A stretch of DNA of 49,475 nucleotides from Goleter apudmare HA4340-LM2 (GTDB lineage Bacteria > Cyanobacteriota > Cyanobacteriia > Cyanobacteriales > Nostocaceae), in contig JAHHHF010000003.1 of the NCBI GenBank assembly GCA_019359495.1, forward strand, positions 1 to 49,475, read 5' to 3'. Below, one piece after another: positions 35,250-43,594 of this stretch; within the stretch, counting starts at the first letter, position 1, and each line of letters starts with the position of its first letter. The position numbers and the translations under genes are program-made. The notes below the pieces were generated by a model that was not told the origin of the DNA, searched no databases, and saw only the letters and a list, made by a program, of their open reading frames with translations.

Positions 35250-35456
35250 AAACCTCACCCTGTTCTATCGGATATCCCTCGCCTTAGTAAGGCTATCGTG
35301 TAGACATGATTAACTTTGTCGGAAATAGAAAATACCCAGTCCTCTTCAAGAGGACTTTGGCTATTAGACGACGGTTTTTAACCGTTGGCAAGGTTTGTAT
35401 GTACACGATAGAGGAGAGGGAAAGGTTTTGCGTAGCAAAATCAGGGTGAGGTTTCT
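35250..35456. repeat. MITE-like element with terminal inverted repeats
   Basis: Terminal 13-bp inverted repeats AAACCTCACCCTG (35250-35262) and CAGGGTGAGGTTT (35444-35456), and subterminal CTATCGTGTAGACATG / GTACACGATAG. The core 35326-35369 is the exact reverse complement of 22877-22920. No coding capacity. Size (207 bp) and structure fit a non-autonomous miniature element. Confidence 0.65.
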
Positions 35457-35522
35457 CAGGGACTGGGTGACATTCTGGTACTACTTCCTTCAAAATAAAT
35501 ACTATAAAGTATTAAATAGAAC

Positions 35523-36080
35523 ATGAGACAACAAGGTGCAATTCTCTGGCTGACGGGCTTAAGTGGTGCTGGCAAAACAACCATTGCTTGTGCTGTAGCC
35601 CAAGAACTGCAAAAGCAAAATTACCCAGTAGAATTACTAGATGGTGATATTGTTCGCACCCATCTTTCACAAGGGTTAGGCTTCAGTAAACAAGACAGAG
35701 ATATAAATGTGCGTCGGATTGGCTTTGTGGCTAACTTACTCAGTCGTAATGGCATAATTGCGATCGCAGCTGCTATCAGTCCCTATCGTGAAATTCGAGA
35801 GGAGTTGAAACAGACAACTACCAACTTTATCGAAATTTATGTTGATGCTCCTTTAGCTGTCTGTGAATCCCGTGATGTGAAAGGACTTTACGCTAAAGCC
35901 AAGGCGGGGCAAATCCAACATTTTACAGGCATTTCTGACCCCTATGAAGCACCAATCAATCCAGAGATTATCTGTCAAACTGATAGATTTACCGTTGAGC
36001 AATGTGTTAACCAAGTGCTTCACTATTTAGAAACTCAAGGTTTGATTATTGGATGGCACATGCTCTCTGAGAATAAATAA
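35523..36080 (+). CDS. cysC: Adenylylsulfate kinase
   Basis: 185 residues. Phosphorylates adenosine 5'-phosphosulfate (APS) to PAPS for sulfate assimilation or sulfotransfer. The Walker A GLSGAGKT is at residues 12-19; LLDGDIVRTHLSQGLGFSKQ is the APS-binding DGD(x)VR segment; DRDINVRRIGFVA and AAISPYREIRE (with the conserved Ser) follow; GLYAKAKAGQIQHFTGISDP is the lid. It is monofunctional, with no ATP-sulfurylase domain. No other sulfur genes are nearby, so it is probably an independent transcription unit. Confident by motif. Confidence 0.93.
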   Translation: MRQQGAILWLTGLSGAGKTTIACAVAQELQKQNYPVELLDGDIVRTHLSQGLGFSKQDRDINVRRIGFVANLLSRNGIIAIAAAISPYREIREELKQTTTNFIEIYVDAPLAVCESRDVKGLYAKAKAGQIQHFTGISDPYEAPINPEIICQTDRFTVEQCVNQVLHYLETQGLIIGWHMLSENK

Positions 36081-36393
36081 GATTGCACATGTGGGAAACT
36101 AGAGATGCATAGACGCTCTTAGCGGCTTGTCGCAGACATCATTTTAAACAAGAACCATATTTGATTTTTGAAATATTGTAGTGGCGTGTCTAGACTAAAA
36201 TAGTGTAAAAAAATTGTAGTGGCGTGTCAAGGCTAATTTTGTGTATTAGCAATCTCTTGTAAATAGGTGGGCATAAATAAAGGTAACTGGCTAGGGTCGT
36301 CATTTGTCCTTTGTCATTCGTCATTGGTAAGGATTTTAGGCGTGTTTACTTTTAGTAACATAGTTTTGTTTATTCCCGCCTACCTACTTAGTA

Positions 36394-36433
36394 CGGGCAT
36401 CTTGCCCGTTTTAATTAGCGGGCAAGATGCCCG
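36394..36433. repeat. 15-bp inverted repeat
   Basis: CGGGCATCTTGCCCG and CGGGCAAGATGCCCG are exact reverse complements separated by 10 bp. Each arm is itself nearly palindromic. A widespread cyanobacterial intergenic repeat; could fold as a strong RNA hairpin. Confidence 0.85.
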
Positions 36434-36690
36434 CACCACAAGAAAATTTTTTGCATCATTTTAGCCTAGATAGTCCAGTAGCGACTGTCTTAAAAGTCAA
36501 GCGATCGTTAACAAAAAATGGCGAAGGTATTGTTTATAGGTTGTTTTTTTCGCCGACTTAACTTAAACCTTAACTTGATGTTCTCTATCTTTCATCACAG
36601 AATTATCTATCTTTTATCAGAGGATTGTATTTTATGAATCATCACAATAGATAGATATATAGGGTTCATATTTGATTTTTGAACAAATAC

Positions 36691-36766
36691 GTAGGGTGTG
36701 TTGTCGCCAAGCGCCGCACCAGAGCTTTGAATACGGTGCGTTACACTTTGTGGTAATGCACCCTAC
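36691..36766. repeat. 76-bp inverted-repeat element
   Basis: Ends GTAGGGTG and CACCCTAC are inverted repeats; inner CGCCGCACC and GGTGCG also pair. It is flanked by TTTGATTTTTGAA and TTCAGAAATCAAA, further imperfect inverted copies. Typical dispersed cyanobacterial element, non-coding. Confidence 0.7.
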
Positions 36767-37401
36767 ATATACTTAGATTTTTTCAGAAATCAAATCGGAT
36801 TCTTATAGTTCACACAAGTTATTAAATTACTCAAACAACCTACCCTGTTCTATTTGACATTTCTCTCTTTCATCAAGTTAAGGTCTACAGACAAATGATT
36901 TTATCACCCCTACTTCTGAAGAATTAAGGTGTGTGATGTCTAAGCTGCAAACGGTCGAGAATGTTGGGTTTGCCTACGGCACGCTGCGCCTACGCAAAGC
37001 CTCAACCCAATCTACACCTTTGATTGTTGAAAAAAATCGGTACATTTTAACCTTCTATAATCCTGTTACCTGAGGTCAAGTCGCTTCGCTCCAATTCAAA
37101 ATTCAAAATTCAAAATTCAAAATTAAAGACAATTAGTGGGAGCTTGAACTCACCACTAATTGTTCGCGTAGCGTCTCCCCTTGGGAGAAGACCGCCAAAT
37201 CAAAGATTGTGGCGGGGGCTTGTACCCAGAATTAATTAATTTAAAATTATTTACATTCTTCATTTTGAATGAGCAAATTTTGCATTTTGAATTCAAAAAA
37301 GGTCACTGAAGCTCATGAAGTGTTGCCTCTTACTTACCTAAGCAAGCAGTTTCAGGAATCAAACCGGATTTGTATTTAATTAGTGAGGAAGTGCAACTGC
37401 C

Positions 37402-39345
37402 GTGTCTTCATCAAATACATTTGAACAGCAGCAACCAGAAATTCCAACTTTTCCTAGTTTTGAGTTTTGGAGACAAATAGGTCTAATTGCTGGTGGTACT
37501 CTTTTATCAATTAATATGCTGGCAAGTTCTGTTGCGGCTGGATCTCTGGTTGGTTTATTTATTAGTTTACGTAATTTACCAGATGTTAGACAAATACGCA
37601 ACTTCTTACCAGCAGAAACAAGTTATATTTATGATATTAAAGGCAAATTATTTGTAGGTATACATGGCGAAGCTAATAGAAAAGTCGTAGCGCCAGATCA
37701 AATTTCCCCAAATTTAAAACGAGCAGTATTAGCCATTGAAGATAGTTATTTCTACAATCACCCTGGCATTGATCCTGGCGGTGTCGGACGTGCAGCGCTA
37801 GTCAACTGGATGGCAGGTAGTGTACAAGAGGGCGGTTCTACGATCACTATGCAGTTGGTCAAAAACCTCTTTCTCACTAAAAGGCGTGCTTTTACTCGCA
37901 AAATAGCAGAAGCTGTATTAGCAATTCGCCTAGAGCAAGTTATCAGTAAAAACCAAATTTTAGACATGTACCTCAATCAAGTTTACTGGGGGCATAATAA
38001 CTATGGTGTGGAAACAGCAGCACGGACTTACTTTAACAAATCAGCCGCAAATTTGACTTTAGGCGAGTCTGCAATGATGGCAGGTTTAATTCAGGCTCCA
38101 GAAAAATTTAGCCCTTTTGTGAATATGGATTTGGCTAAACAACAACAAAAATTAGTCCTGGAGCGGATGCTGAAATTGAGATGGATTACTCGGCAAGAGC
38201 ATGATAACGCCATTAACCAAAAAATTAAACTTGGCAAAATCAGTTCATTTCAACCTAGTACTCACCCTTATGTCAGCAATGCTGTGACACAGGAACTAAT
38301 TCAAAAGTTTGGCCATGATGCAGTACTCCAAGGCGGAATGCGGGTACAGACTACTGTAGATGCAAACTTGCAAAGAATAGCAGAAGCAACTATCAAAAAG
38401 TGGCATAAAACCCTTAAAGGTCAAGGGTTACATAAAAACCAAATAGCTTTAGTGGCAATTGATCCGCGTACACAATTTGTAAAAGCACTGGTGGGTGGTG
38501 TAGACTCAAAAGCTAGCGAATTTAACCGGGTAACTCAAGCCCTCCGTCAGCCTGGTTCTGCTTTTAAACCGTTTGTTTACTATACTGCCTTTGCTGGTGG
38601 TAAGTTTACACCAGAGACCACGGTGCTAGATACCCCAGTTACCTACCCTGACAATGATACTCAGTATTCTCCACGTAACTATGATAATACCTTCAAGGGT
38701 GCAATGCCGATTCGTACTGCCTTAGCTTTGTCTCGGAATGTCCCTGCTGTCAAGCTTGGCCAAGCTGTGGGTATTAAGAAAGTCATCGAGGCTTCCCGCA
38801 CCTTAGGAATTACGAGTCCAATGGAAGCTGTAACGTCTTTACCATTAGGTGCGATCGCAGTTACACCACTAGAAATAGCTAGTGCTTATGCGACCTTTGC
38901 TAGTTATGGTTGGCGATCACCGCCAACGCTGATTGCCCGCGTCACTGACAGTAATGGCAATGTATTACTCGATAATACCCCTAAACCACGTCTAGTTCTT
39001 GACCCTTGGGCATCGGCCGCAGTTGTAGATGTCATGCAAACGGCAGTGACAAACGGCACTGGTAGAGGTGCAATTATAGGTCGCCCAGTCGCTGGCAAAA
39101 CCGGGACAACTTCTTCAGAAAACGATATTTGGTTTATTGGTTCAGTGCCACAGTTAACAACTGCTATCTGGATAGGGAGAGATGATAACAAACAACTAGC
39201 TCGCGGTGCAACAGGTGGCGGTATGGTTACTCCCATCTGGCGCGATTTTATGCAGCAGGCACTGAAAGATGTACCCATAGAGAAATTCAAACCGCCTTCT
39301 AAGTTTTCTCGACCTAAGCCAGTAGTCAAGAAAAAACCAAAATAA
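37402..39345 (+). CDS. Class A penicillin-binding protein (PBP1A-type)
   Basis: 647 residues from a GTG at 37402, with GAGGAAG 12 nt upstream. Bifunctional peptidoglycan synthase. An N-terminal cytoplasmic tail is followed by one membrane anchor at about 27-57; the glycosyltransferase domain (GT51) spans about 75-250 with catalytic Glu113 in AIEDSYFYNH and the GGSTITMQLVKNLFL motif; the transpeptidase domain spans about 340-625 with SxxK at Ser386-Lys389 (PGSAFKP), SRN at 444-446 and KTGT at 566-569. The short C-terminal tail is Lys/Pro-rich. All catalytic residues are present. Cyanobacteria carry several class A PBPs; the specific paralogue is undecided. A clear terminator follows the stop directly. 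Confidence 0.93.
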   Translation: MSSSNTFEQQQPEIPTFPSFEFWRQIGLIAGGTLLSINMLASSVAAGSLVGLFISLRNLPDVRQIRNFLPAETSYIYDIKGKLFVGIHGEANRKVVAPDQISPNLKRAVLAIEDSYFYNHPGIDPGGVGRAALVNWMAGSVQEGGSTITMQLVKNLFLTKRRAFTRKIAEAVLAIRLEQVISKNQILDMYLNQVYWGHNNYGVETAARTYFNKSAANLTLGESAMMAGLIQAPEKFSPFVNMDLAKQQQKLVLERMLKLRWITRQEHDNAINQKIKLGKISSFQPSTHPYVSNAVTQELIQKFGHDAVLQGGMRVQTTVDANLQRIAEATIKKWHKTLKGQGLHKNQIALVAIDPRTQFVKALVGGVDSKASEFNRVTQALRQPGSAFKPFVYYTAFAGGKFTPETTVLDTPVTYPDNDTQYSPRNYDNTFKGAMPIRTALALSRNVPAVKLGQAVGIKKVIEASRTLGITSPMEAVTSLPLGAIAVTPLEIASAYATFASYGWRSPPTLIARVTDSNGNVLLDNTPKPRLVLDPWASAAVVDVMQTAVTNGTGRGAIIGRPVAGKTGTTSSENDIWFIGSVPQLTTAIWIGRDDNKQLARGATGGGMVTPIWRDFMQQALKDVPIEKFKPPSKFSRPKPVVKKKPK

Positions 39346-39376
39346 AAAACTCCACTCACAAGGGGGTGGAGTTTTT
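39346..39376 (+). terminator. Rho-independent terminator of the PBP gene
   Basis: Stem AAAACTCCAC / GTGGAGTTTT (10 bp) with an 11-nt loop, starting directly after the TAA and ending in five T. Confidence 0.88.
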
Positions 39377-39463
39377 GGGCATGGGGATTGTAATTTTGAA
39401 TTCCGCGTAGGGGCTGACCCTGGACTATTGGTGTCAACTTAACGCCAAACCCCACGTCCGCCA

Positions 39464-39634
39464 GGGATTTAAATCCCTGTCTTATAGCAGAAGTCCTCTC
39501 AAGAGGACTGAATTTTCAGTCCATTTTAATGGACTTATAGCGGTTTTCAGACGAGTGAAGTACAGTTTTAAATCGCAAAACCCGTAGGGGCGGGGTTTCC
39601 CCGCCCTTGATCCGCCCTTGATCCGCCCTTGATT
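39464..39634. repeat. Cluster of dispersed palindromes and an 11-bp tandem repeat
   Basis: CAGGGATTTAAATCCCTG (about 39463-39480), AGTCCTCTCAAGAGGACT (39492-39509) and AGTCCATTTTAATGGACT (39519-39536) form the same composite found near 20840 and 22877. At 39602-39634 CGCCCTTGATC is repeated three times. No gene between 39377 and 39755. Confidence 0.8.
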
Positions 39635-39755
39635 GTGTTGCGTTCAACCGAGAAAAGCTATAGGCTATGAGACCACCGTTTTAACAACACCCAACGAGTA
39701 CGCTATTTTTAGCTTAAGTTGACACGTATGACCCTGGACAAATGACAAATAACAA

Positions 39756-41108
39756 CTACCGCATAGTCACAAACTCTTCAGCCGAACTAGGATGAATACC
39801 CACGGTGGCATCAAAGTTAGCTTTAGTTGCACCCATTTTAATAGCGATCGCTATTCCTTGAATAATCTCGGCGGCACTTGTCCCGACCATGTGTGCCCCT
39901 AGCACTTTATCAGTGTTCTGATCCACCACTAGTTTCATCATGGTTTTTTCATCTTTACCAGCCAAGGTGTAGTACATCGGTCGAAAGCGACTGCGATAAA
40001 TTTTCACCGCATCACCATATTTTTCTCTAGCTTCGGCTTCGGTTAGTCCGACAGTTGCAGCTTCTGGTGTAGTAAAGATGGCTGTGGGCACGTTCTCATA
40101 ACTCATGGTGCGAGATTTATTACCAAAGACGGTATCAGCAAATGCCCGTCCTTCATTAATCGCTACTGGGGTGAGGTTGATTTTGTTGGTACAGTCTCCC
40201 ACTGCATAAATATTCTCTTCTGTGGTGCGACTGTATTGGTCAACAACTATTGCCCCATCATGTCGCTTAACTTGAGTATTTTCTAAGCCCAAATTGTGGG
40301 TGTTGGGTTTGCGTCCCACCGCCGCCAAACTGACTGCATCCGCGACAACAGTTTCTTCTGTGCCTTCGTCTCCCCTTAGTGTCACTTTGACACCTTCTGC
40401 GGTTTTATCAATCGCAATCAGTTGGATGTTGTTGAGAATACGAATGCCGTGGCTACCCATAGCCTGCTGAATTTCTGAACGCAGATCATCATCAAAACCG
40501 CGTAAGATTTTTTCCCCACGAATTACCTGGGTGACTTCAGTTCCCATACCATTGAGGATGGAGGCAAATTCTGAGCCGATGTAACCTCCCCCGATAATCA
40601 CGATGCGCTGGGGCTGTTCTTTGAGGTGGAAAATATCATCGGAGGTAATAGCATGTTCAATACCCAGAATATTCGGTTTAATGGGATGCCCCCCTACGGC
40701 AATGAGAATTTTATCGGCAGTGATTTGGCGCTCACCAATAGCGATCGTATGAGCATCAACGAACTTAGCATATCCTTGGAGAATCTCCACTTTAGAGTTA
40801 TCCAACATGCGTTGATATATGCCATTCAGGCGCGTCACTTCATTGTTGACCGCCGTGATCATCTTTTCCCAATCCAGAGAACTCTGCACTGGACTCCAGC
40901 CGTAACCTTGAGCTTCTGCAAACAGGTCAGGAAAATGAGAGGCGTAAACCATGAGCTTTTTGGGGACACAGCCACGATTGACACACGTACCACCTAGGCG
41001 GTCAAATTCCGCAATCCCTGCTTTGGCACCATATTCTGCTGCCCTTCTAGCGGACGCAATGCCACCAGAACCTGCACCAATCACAAATAAGTCAAAATCG
41101 TAACTCAT
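39756..41108 (-). CDS. gor: Glutathione reductase
   Basis: 450 residues. NADPH-dependent reduction of oxidised glutathione; FAD-containing homodimer of the cytosol. FAD motif VIGAGSGGIASARRA (about 9-23); redox-active disulfide Cys42/Cys47 in GGTCVNRGCVPKK; NADPH-binding IIGGGYIGSEFASIL followed by VIRGEKILRGFD, the segment typical of plant/cyanobacterial-type enzymes; second FAD motif IYAVGDCT; catalytic His-Glu pair in GIHPSSAEEFVTMR at the C-terminus. Distinguished from dihydrolipoamide dehydrogenase and mercuric reductase by the VNRGCVPKK and HPSSAEE contexts. Next to peroxiredoxin and PerR genes, so it sits in an oxidative-stress neighbourhood, but 290 bp separates it from the peroxiredoxin gene. 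Confidence 0.94.
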   Translation of the reverse strand: MSYDFDLFVIGAGSGGIASARRAAEYGAKAGIAEFDRLGGTCVNRGCVPKKLMVYASHFPDLFAEAQGYGWSPVQSSLDWEKMITAVNNEVTRLNGIYQRMLDNSKVEILQGYAKFVDAHTIAIGERQITADKILIAVGGHPIKPNILGIEHAITSDDIFHLKEQPQRIVIIGGGYIGSEFASILNGMGTEVTQVIRGEKILRGFDDDLRSEIQQAMGSHGIRILNNIQLIAIDKTAEGVKVTLRGDEGTEETVVADAVSLAAVGRKPNTHNLGLENTQVKRHDGAIVVDQYSRTTEENIYAVGDCTNKINLTPVAINEGRAFADTVFGNKSRTMSYENVPTAIFTTPEAATVGLTEAEAREKYGDAVKIYRSRFRPMYYTLAGKDEKTMMKLVVDQNTDKVLGAHMVGTSAAEIIQGIAIAIKMGATKANFDATVGIHPSSAEEFVTMR

Positions 41109-41219
41109 GTGTCCTCCAAAGTTGGCGATCGCTCACAGTTAGTAGTAAAGACTAAAACCCTTACCAATACAGCTTTCAAAGTGAATACAAACTCTCAAAA
41201 ATAAATCTCTCCATCGCCT

Positions 41220-41335
41220 CTTACCTCGGCTTTCTCTGCGCCTCTGCGGTTAAATAATTTACTTTAAACCACAGAGGCGTTGAAGAGAATACTTGCGTGG
41301 GCGGACAAAGCGGCTTCCCGCAGAGAGAAAAAAAG
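41220..41335. repeat. Inverted repeat upstream of gor
   Basis: CTCTGCGCCTCTGCGGTT and AAACCACAGAGGCG form imperfect inverted arms, followed by AAGCGGCTTCCCGCAGAGAG. A common Nostoc-type dispersed repeat in the 41109-41398 gap; no gene there. Confidence 0.6.
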
Positions 41336-41398
41336 AGATTTTTTGAGTCACCTTGAAAGGGGTAGTCCTTACTACTAAATTAATTCACCTGATGAAAA

Positions 41399-41941
41399 TT
41401 AAACTGCGACAGCAGTTTTAGCCCCTTTCAGGTAAGCTAGCATAGTGTCTGCATCTGATACTTCAAATGGATCGGTAGGGCAATTATCATCAAAACCTGG
41501 CTCAATAAACACCTTTTCGATGTTGCCGTCATTCACTACCATCGAGTAGCGCCAAGAGCGCAGACCAAAGCCCAGGTTAGATTTATCAACTAACATCCCC
41601 ATCTTACGGGTAAACTCACCATTACCATCAGGAAGCAAGAAGACATTGTTCGCGCCTTGCTGTTTGCCCCACTGGAACATGACGAAGGCATCATTAACAG
41701 AGATGCAAATTACTTGGTCAACTCCCAGCGCTTTAAATTGATCATAGAGTTCCTCATACCGGGGCAGGTGTGAGGTGGAACAAGTGGGGGTAAATGCTCC
41801 AGGTAACGAGAATACCACAACACGCTTGCCACCAAAAAGTTCTTGAGTGGTCACGTCTTGCCAGCGATAGGGGTTGGGCCCAGAAATAGACTCATCGCGG
41901 ACACGGGTTTTGAAAGTGACGTTAGGTACTTTGGTAATCAC
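41399..41941 (-). CDS. Type II peroxiredoxin
   Basis: 180 residues. Reduces H2O2 and alkyl hydroperoxides with glutathione/glutaredoxin or thioredoxin as donor. Peroxidatic Cys54 lies in [14 protein letters not shown], the signature of the Prx5/type II branch; Cys79 (ICISVND) and Cys154 (DDNCPTDPF) are further cysteines. The closest known relative by context is Synechocystis sll1621, which is likewise divergent from the PerR gene slr1738. Divergent from perR with a 197-bp intergenic region containing a 23-bp palindrome, so PerR repression is likely. The enzyme would act together with glutathione reductase encoded just downstream. Confidence 0.9.
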   Translation of the reverse strand: MITKVPNVTFKTRVRDESISGPNPYRWQDVTTQELFGGKRVVVFSLPGAFTPTCSTSHLPRYEELYDQFKALGVDQVICISVNDAFVMFQWGKQQGANNVFLLPDGNGEFTRKMGMLVDKSNLGFGLRSWRYSMVVNDGNIEKVFIEPGFDDNCPTDPFEVSDADTMLAYLKGAKTAVAV

Positions 41942-42001
41942 AGGTATCTTGACCTCTTGGTAAATTGAATGTATCAGGTTGTCAAATTTGTTTTGTGGCT
42001 C

Positions 42002-42024
42002 TAAATCAGAATAATTCTGATTTA
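42002..42024. promoter_or_regulatory. Candidate PerR operator: perfect 23-bp palindrome
   Basis: TAAATCAGAAT-A-ATTCTGATTTA, perfect dyad symmetry around a single central base, in the intergenic region between the divergent peroxiredoxin and perR genes (60 bp from the former start, 114 bp from the latter). Fur-family proteins bind 7-1-7 or 9-1-9 inverted repeats of this type. Seen directly; binding is inferred. Confidence 0.7.
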
Positions 42025-42138
42025 AGAAATACTCAATAGTTATAAATACTTAAGTTTTAAAATAAATAAAACTAAGTATTAATTTCTAAGAAAAAAAGAC
42101 TATAATTTAAAAAGCAAATATTTCATGCGGCAACAAGT

Positions 42139-42582
42139 ATGCAGCAGCAAGCAAACGCAATTGTTCAAACCTTAAAATCCAAGGGTTTGAGGGTGACTCC
42201 TCAGAGGTTTGCGGTTTATGCAAATTTGTTATCCCGCACTGATCACCCCACAGTTGACCAAATCCTCACGGAACTAAATAAGGATTTTCCGGTGTCATCG
42301 CAAGCGACCATCTACAGTTCGCTGCAAGCCCTTAGAGAAGCTGGTCTGGTGCGGGAGGTGCTACTAGAAGAAGGTGTTTGTCGCTATGATGCCAATGTCG
42401 AACCCCATCATCACTTTTGCTGTCGCCAGTGCGGGGGAATTGAAGACATTGGCTGGGATACATTCCAGTACATACAATTAAAGAGTTTGCGTCCTGGTTT
42501 GCGCGGGGAGACATACGAAGTGACAGTCCAGGGTTTGTGCGATCGCTGCGATTCAGAAACCTCTGAGGTGAAAACGCAATGA
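42139..42582 (+). CDS. perR: Peroxide-responsive Fur-family repressor (PerR/FurC-type)
   Basis: 147 residues. Winged helix at 1-80 (GLRVTPQRFAVYANLL, then SSQATIYSSLQAL); metal domain with Cys95/Cys98 and Cys134/Cys137 as the structural zinc site; His36, Asp84, His90, His91 and His92 are candidate ligands for the sensory Fe/Mn site, in the arrangement of PerR, where oxidation of the ligand His derepresses targets. Assigned PerR over Fur or Zur because it is divergent from a type II peroxiredoxin, as in Synechocystis slr1738/sll1621. Its stop overlaps the start of the following nuclease gene by 4 bp, so the two are translationally coupled. Confidence 0.85.
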   Translation: MQQQANAIVQTLKSKGLRVTPQRFAVYANLLSRTDHPTVDQILTELNKDFPVSSQATIYSSLQALREAGLVREVLLEEGVCRYDANVEPHHHFCCRQCGGIEDIGWDTFQYIQLKSLRPGLRGETYEVTVQGLCDRCDSETSEVKTQ

Positions 42583-43244
42583 CACAGGTCAGAGCAATTA
42601 CAGAAGCGATTACCAATTTAACAGATGCCGAAACTCGATTTGGTCTAGTTCGTAATGAAGCCGAGCAATTTTTTCCGGAATGGTCGGGTGAATTACCAGA
42701 AATTACGGCAGATGAGACAGCTGCTTTAGATGTTCTGCGGCGGAGGTATCTCTATCACCGTGGCAGAGGTGATTTATTAGAGGGGACAGTGATGTTGTTA
42801 GTAGTATCTCCCTTGCTGGCACTGTCTGGATTTTATGACCCTCCTTTCAGAATCAAGGCGGAGTCATCTGTAGAACTGGTACTAGATGATGGAGAAGAAG
42901 TACTACGCGGACGGATTGACGTGTTAGTGTTACAAAATCAGTTTTGGGTTGTGGTGCTGGAGTCCAAAAAAACTACGCTTTCAGCTTGGTCAGCTTTACC
43001 GCAAGCACTGGCTTATTTGATGGCTAACCCCAATCCAGATCTACCTGTGTTTGGCGTGGTGACTAATGGTGATGATGTCTTATTTATGAAGTTAACACAA
43101 GCAGAAACTCCTGAATACGGACTTTCAAGGGTTTTTGCAATGTTGACATCAAAAACAGAACTCTACAAAATTTTGCAAATTTTCAAGCATATTGGCCAAA
43201 TGATATTGGCAGAAACTGTTCCTAGTACAGGTCGGCGGAAATAG
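42579..43244 (+). CDS. Restriction-endonuclease-like protein (HsdR N-terminal type)
   Basis: 221 residues. The middle part carries a PD-(D/E)XK-like signature: Asp in GRIDVLVLQNQ (about 111-121) and Glu-x-Lys in VVLESKK (about 124-130), followed by ALPQALAYLM, typical of the nuclease domain of type I restriction R subunits. Motor and specificity domains are absent. Such stand-alone proteins are common in cyanobacteria and are often annotated as type I restriction endonuclease subunit R; their role is unknown. Its ATG overlaps the perR stop (ATGA), and GAGGTG about 8 nt upstream lies within perR. Expression with a peroxide regulator is unusual and suggests a link to DNA damage under oxidative stress, by inference only. 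Confidence 0.72.
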   Translation: MTQVRAITEAITNLTDAETRFGLVRNEAEQFFPEWSGELPEITADETAALDVLRRRYLYHRGRGDLLEGTVMLLVVSPLLALSGFYDPPFRIKAESSVELVLDDGEEVLRGRIDVLVLQNQFWVVVLESKKTTLSAWSALPQALAYLMANPNPDLPVFGVVTNGDDVLFMKLTQAETPEYGLSRVFAMLTSKTELYKILQIFKHIGQMILAETVPSTGRRK

Positions 43245-43594
43245 CGCAAAGTTGAGCCAGTGTGTTGGACGGGTTCCCCCCGTTGTGCGGACTGCCGCCG
43301 GCTTAAGGCAACTGGCGTTGGCGGTGTCGGTTTCCGTCCCGCCAAACTTTGTAAGAGAGACAACCCATTCCAAATAAACGAAACGCCTACGCTGTATTCA
43401 TTTTGAATTTTGCGAAAAGTTGCGTGCGGAGAGAAGTTGCCAGGAGGGTTTCCCTCCGTTGAGCAACGCCACTTCCTACAACGGAGGGAACCTCCCGAAG
43501 TTTGCCGGAAAGAACATCTCCCCGGCAACTTCTCTCCGCAACGGAATGGCTCAACTTTTCAAGACGAATTTTGAATTCACGGCGGTACTAGGGT
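43245..43594. repeat. 350-bp repeat-filled gap with a 116-bp cruciform-like element
   Basis: No gene. 43425-43441 (TGCGGAGAGAAGTTGCC) and 43524-43540 are exact 17-bp inverted arms; inner GGAGGGTTTCCCTCCGTTG and CAACGGAGGGAACCTCC pair imperfectly, giving a nested stem. Earlier, 43267-43320 (GGGTTCCCCCCGTTG...GGCAACTGGCG) is a relative of the repeat inserted in the pseudogene near base 525. The end (TCAACTTTTCAAGACGAATT) matches 14084. Confidence 0.75.

Larger units (their letters stand above)
36081..37401. other. 1.3-kb intergenic region, repeat-rich, no gene
   Basis: Holds at least five dispersed repeats: TGTAGTGGCGTGTC twice (36177 and 36215); the inverted pair at 36394-36433; a GTAGGGTG...CACCCTAC element at 36691-36766; GTTGGGTTTGCCTACGGCAC...CAACCC (36963-37013); (ATTCAAA)n at about 37095-37125; and ACAATTAGTGG / CCACTAATTGT at 37129-37163. 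A 65-codon frame at 36267-36464 runs through a palindrome and is not credible. Direct pre-gene sequence 37300-37401 presumably holds the promoter for the penicillin-binding protein. Confidence 0.7.

Noticed and set aside
36267-36464. 65-codon forward frame
   Set aside because: Runs through a dispersed palindrome in a repeat-rich gap.
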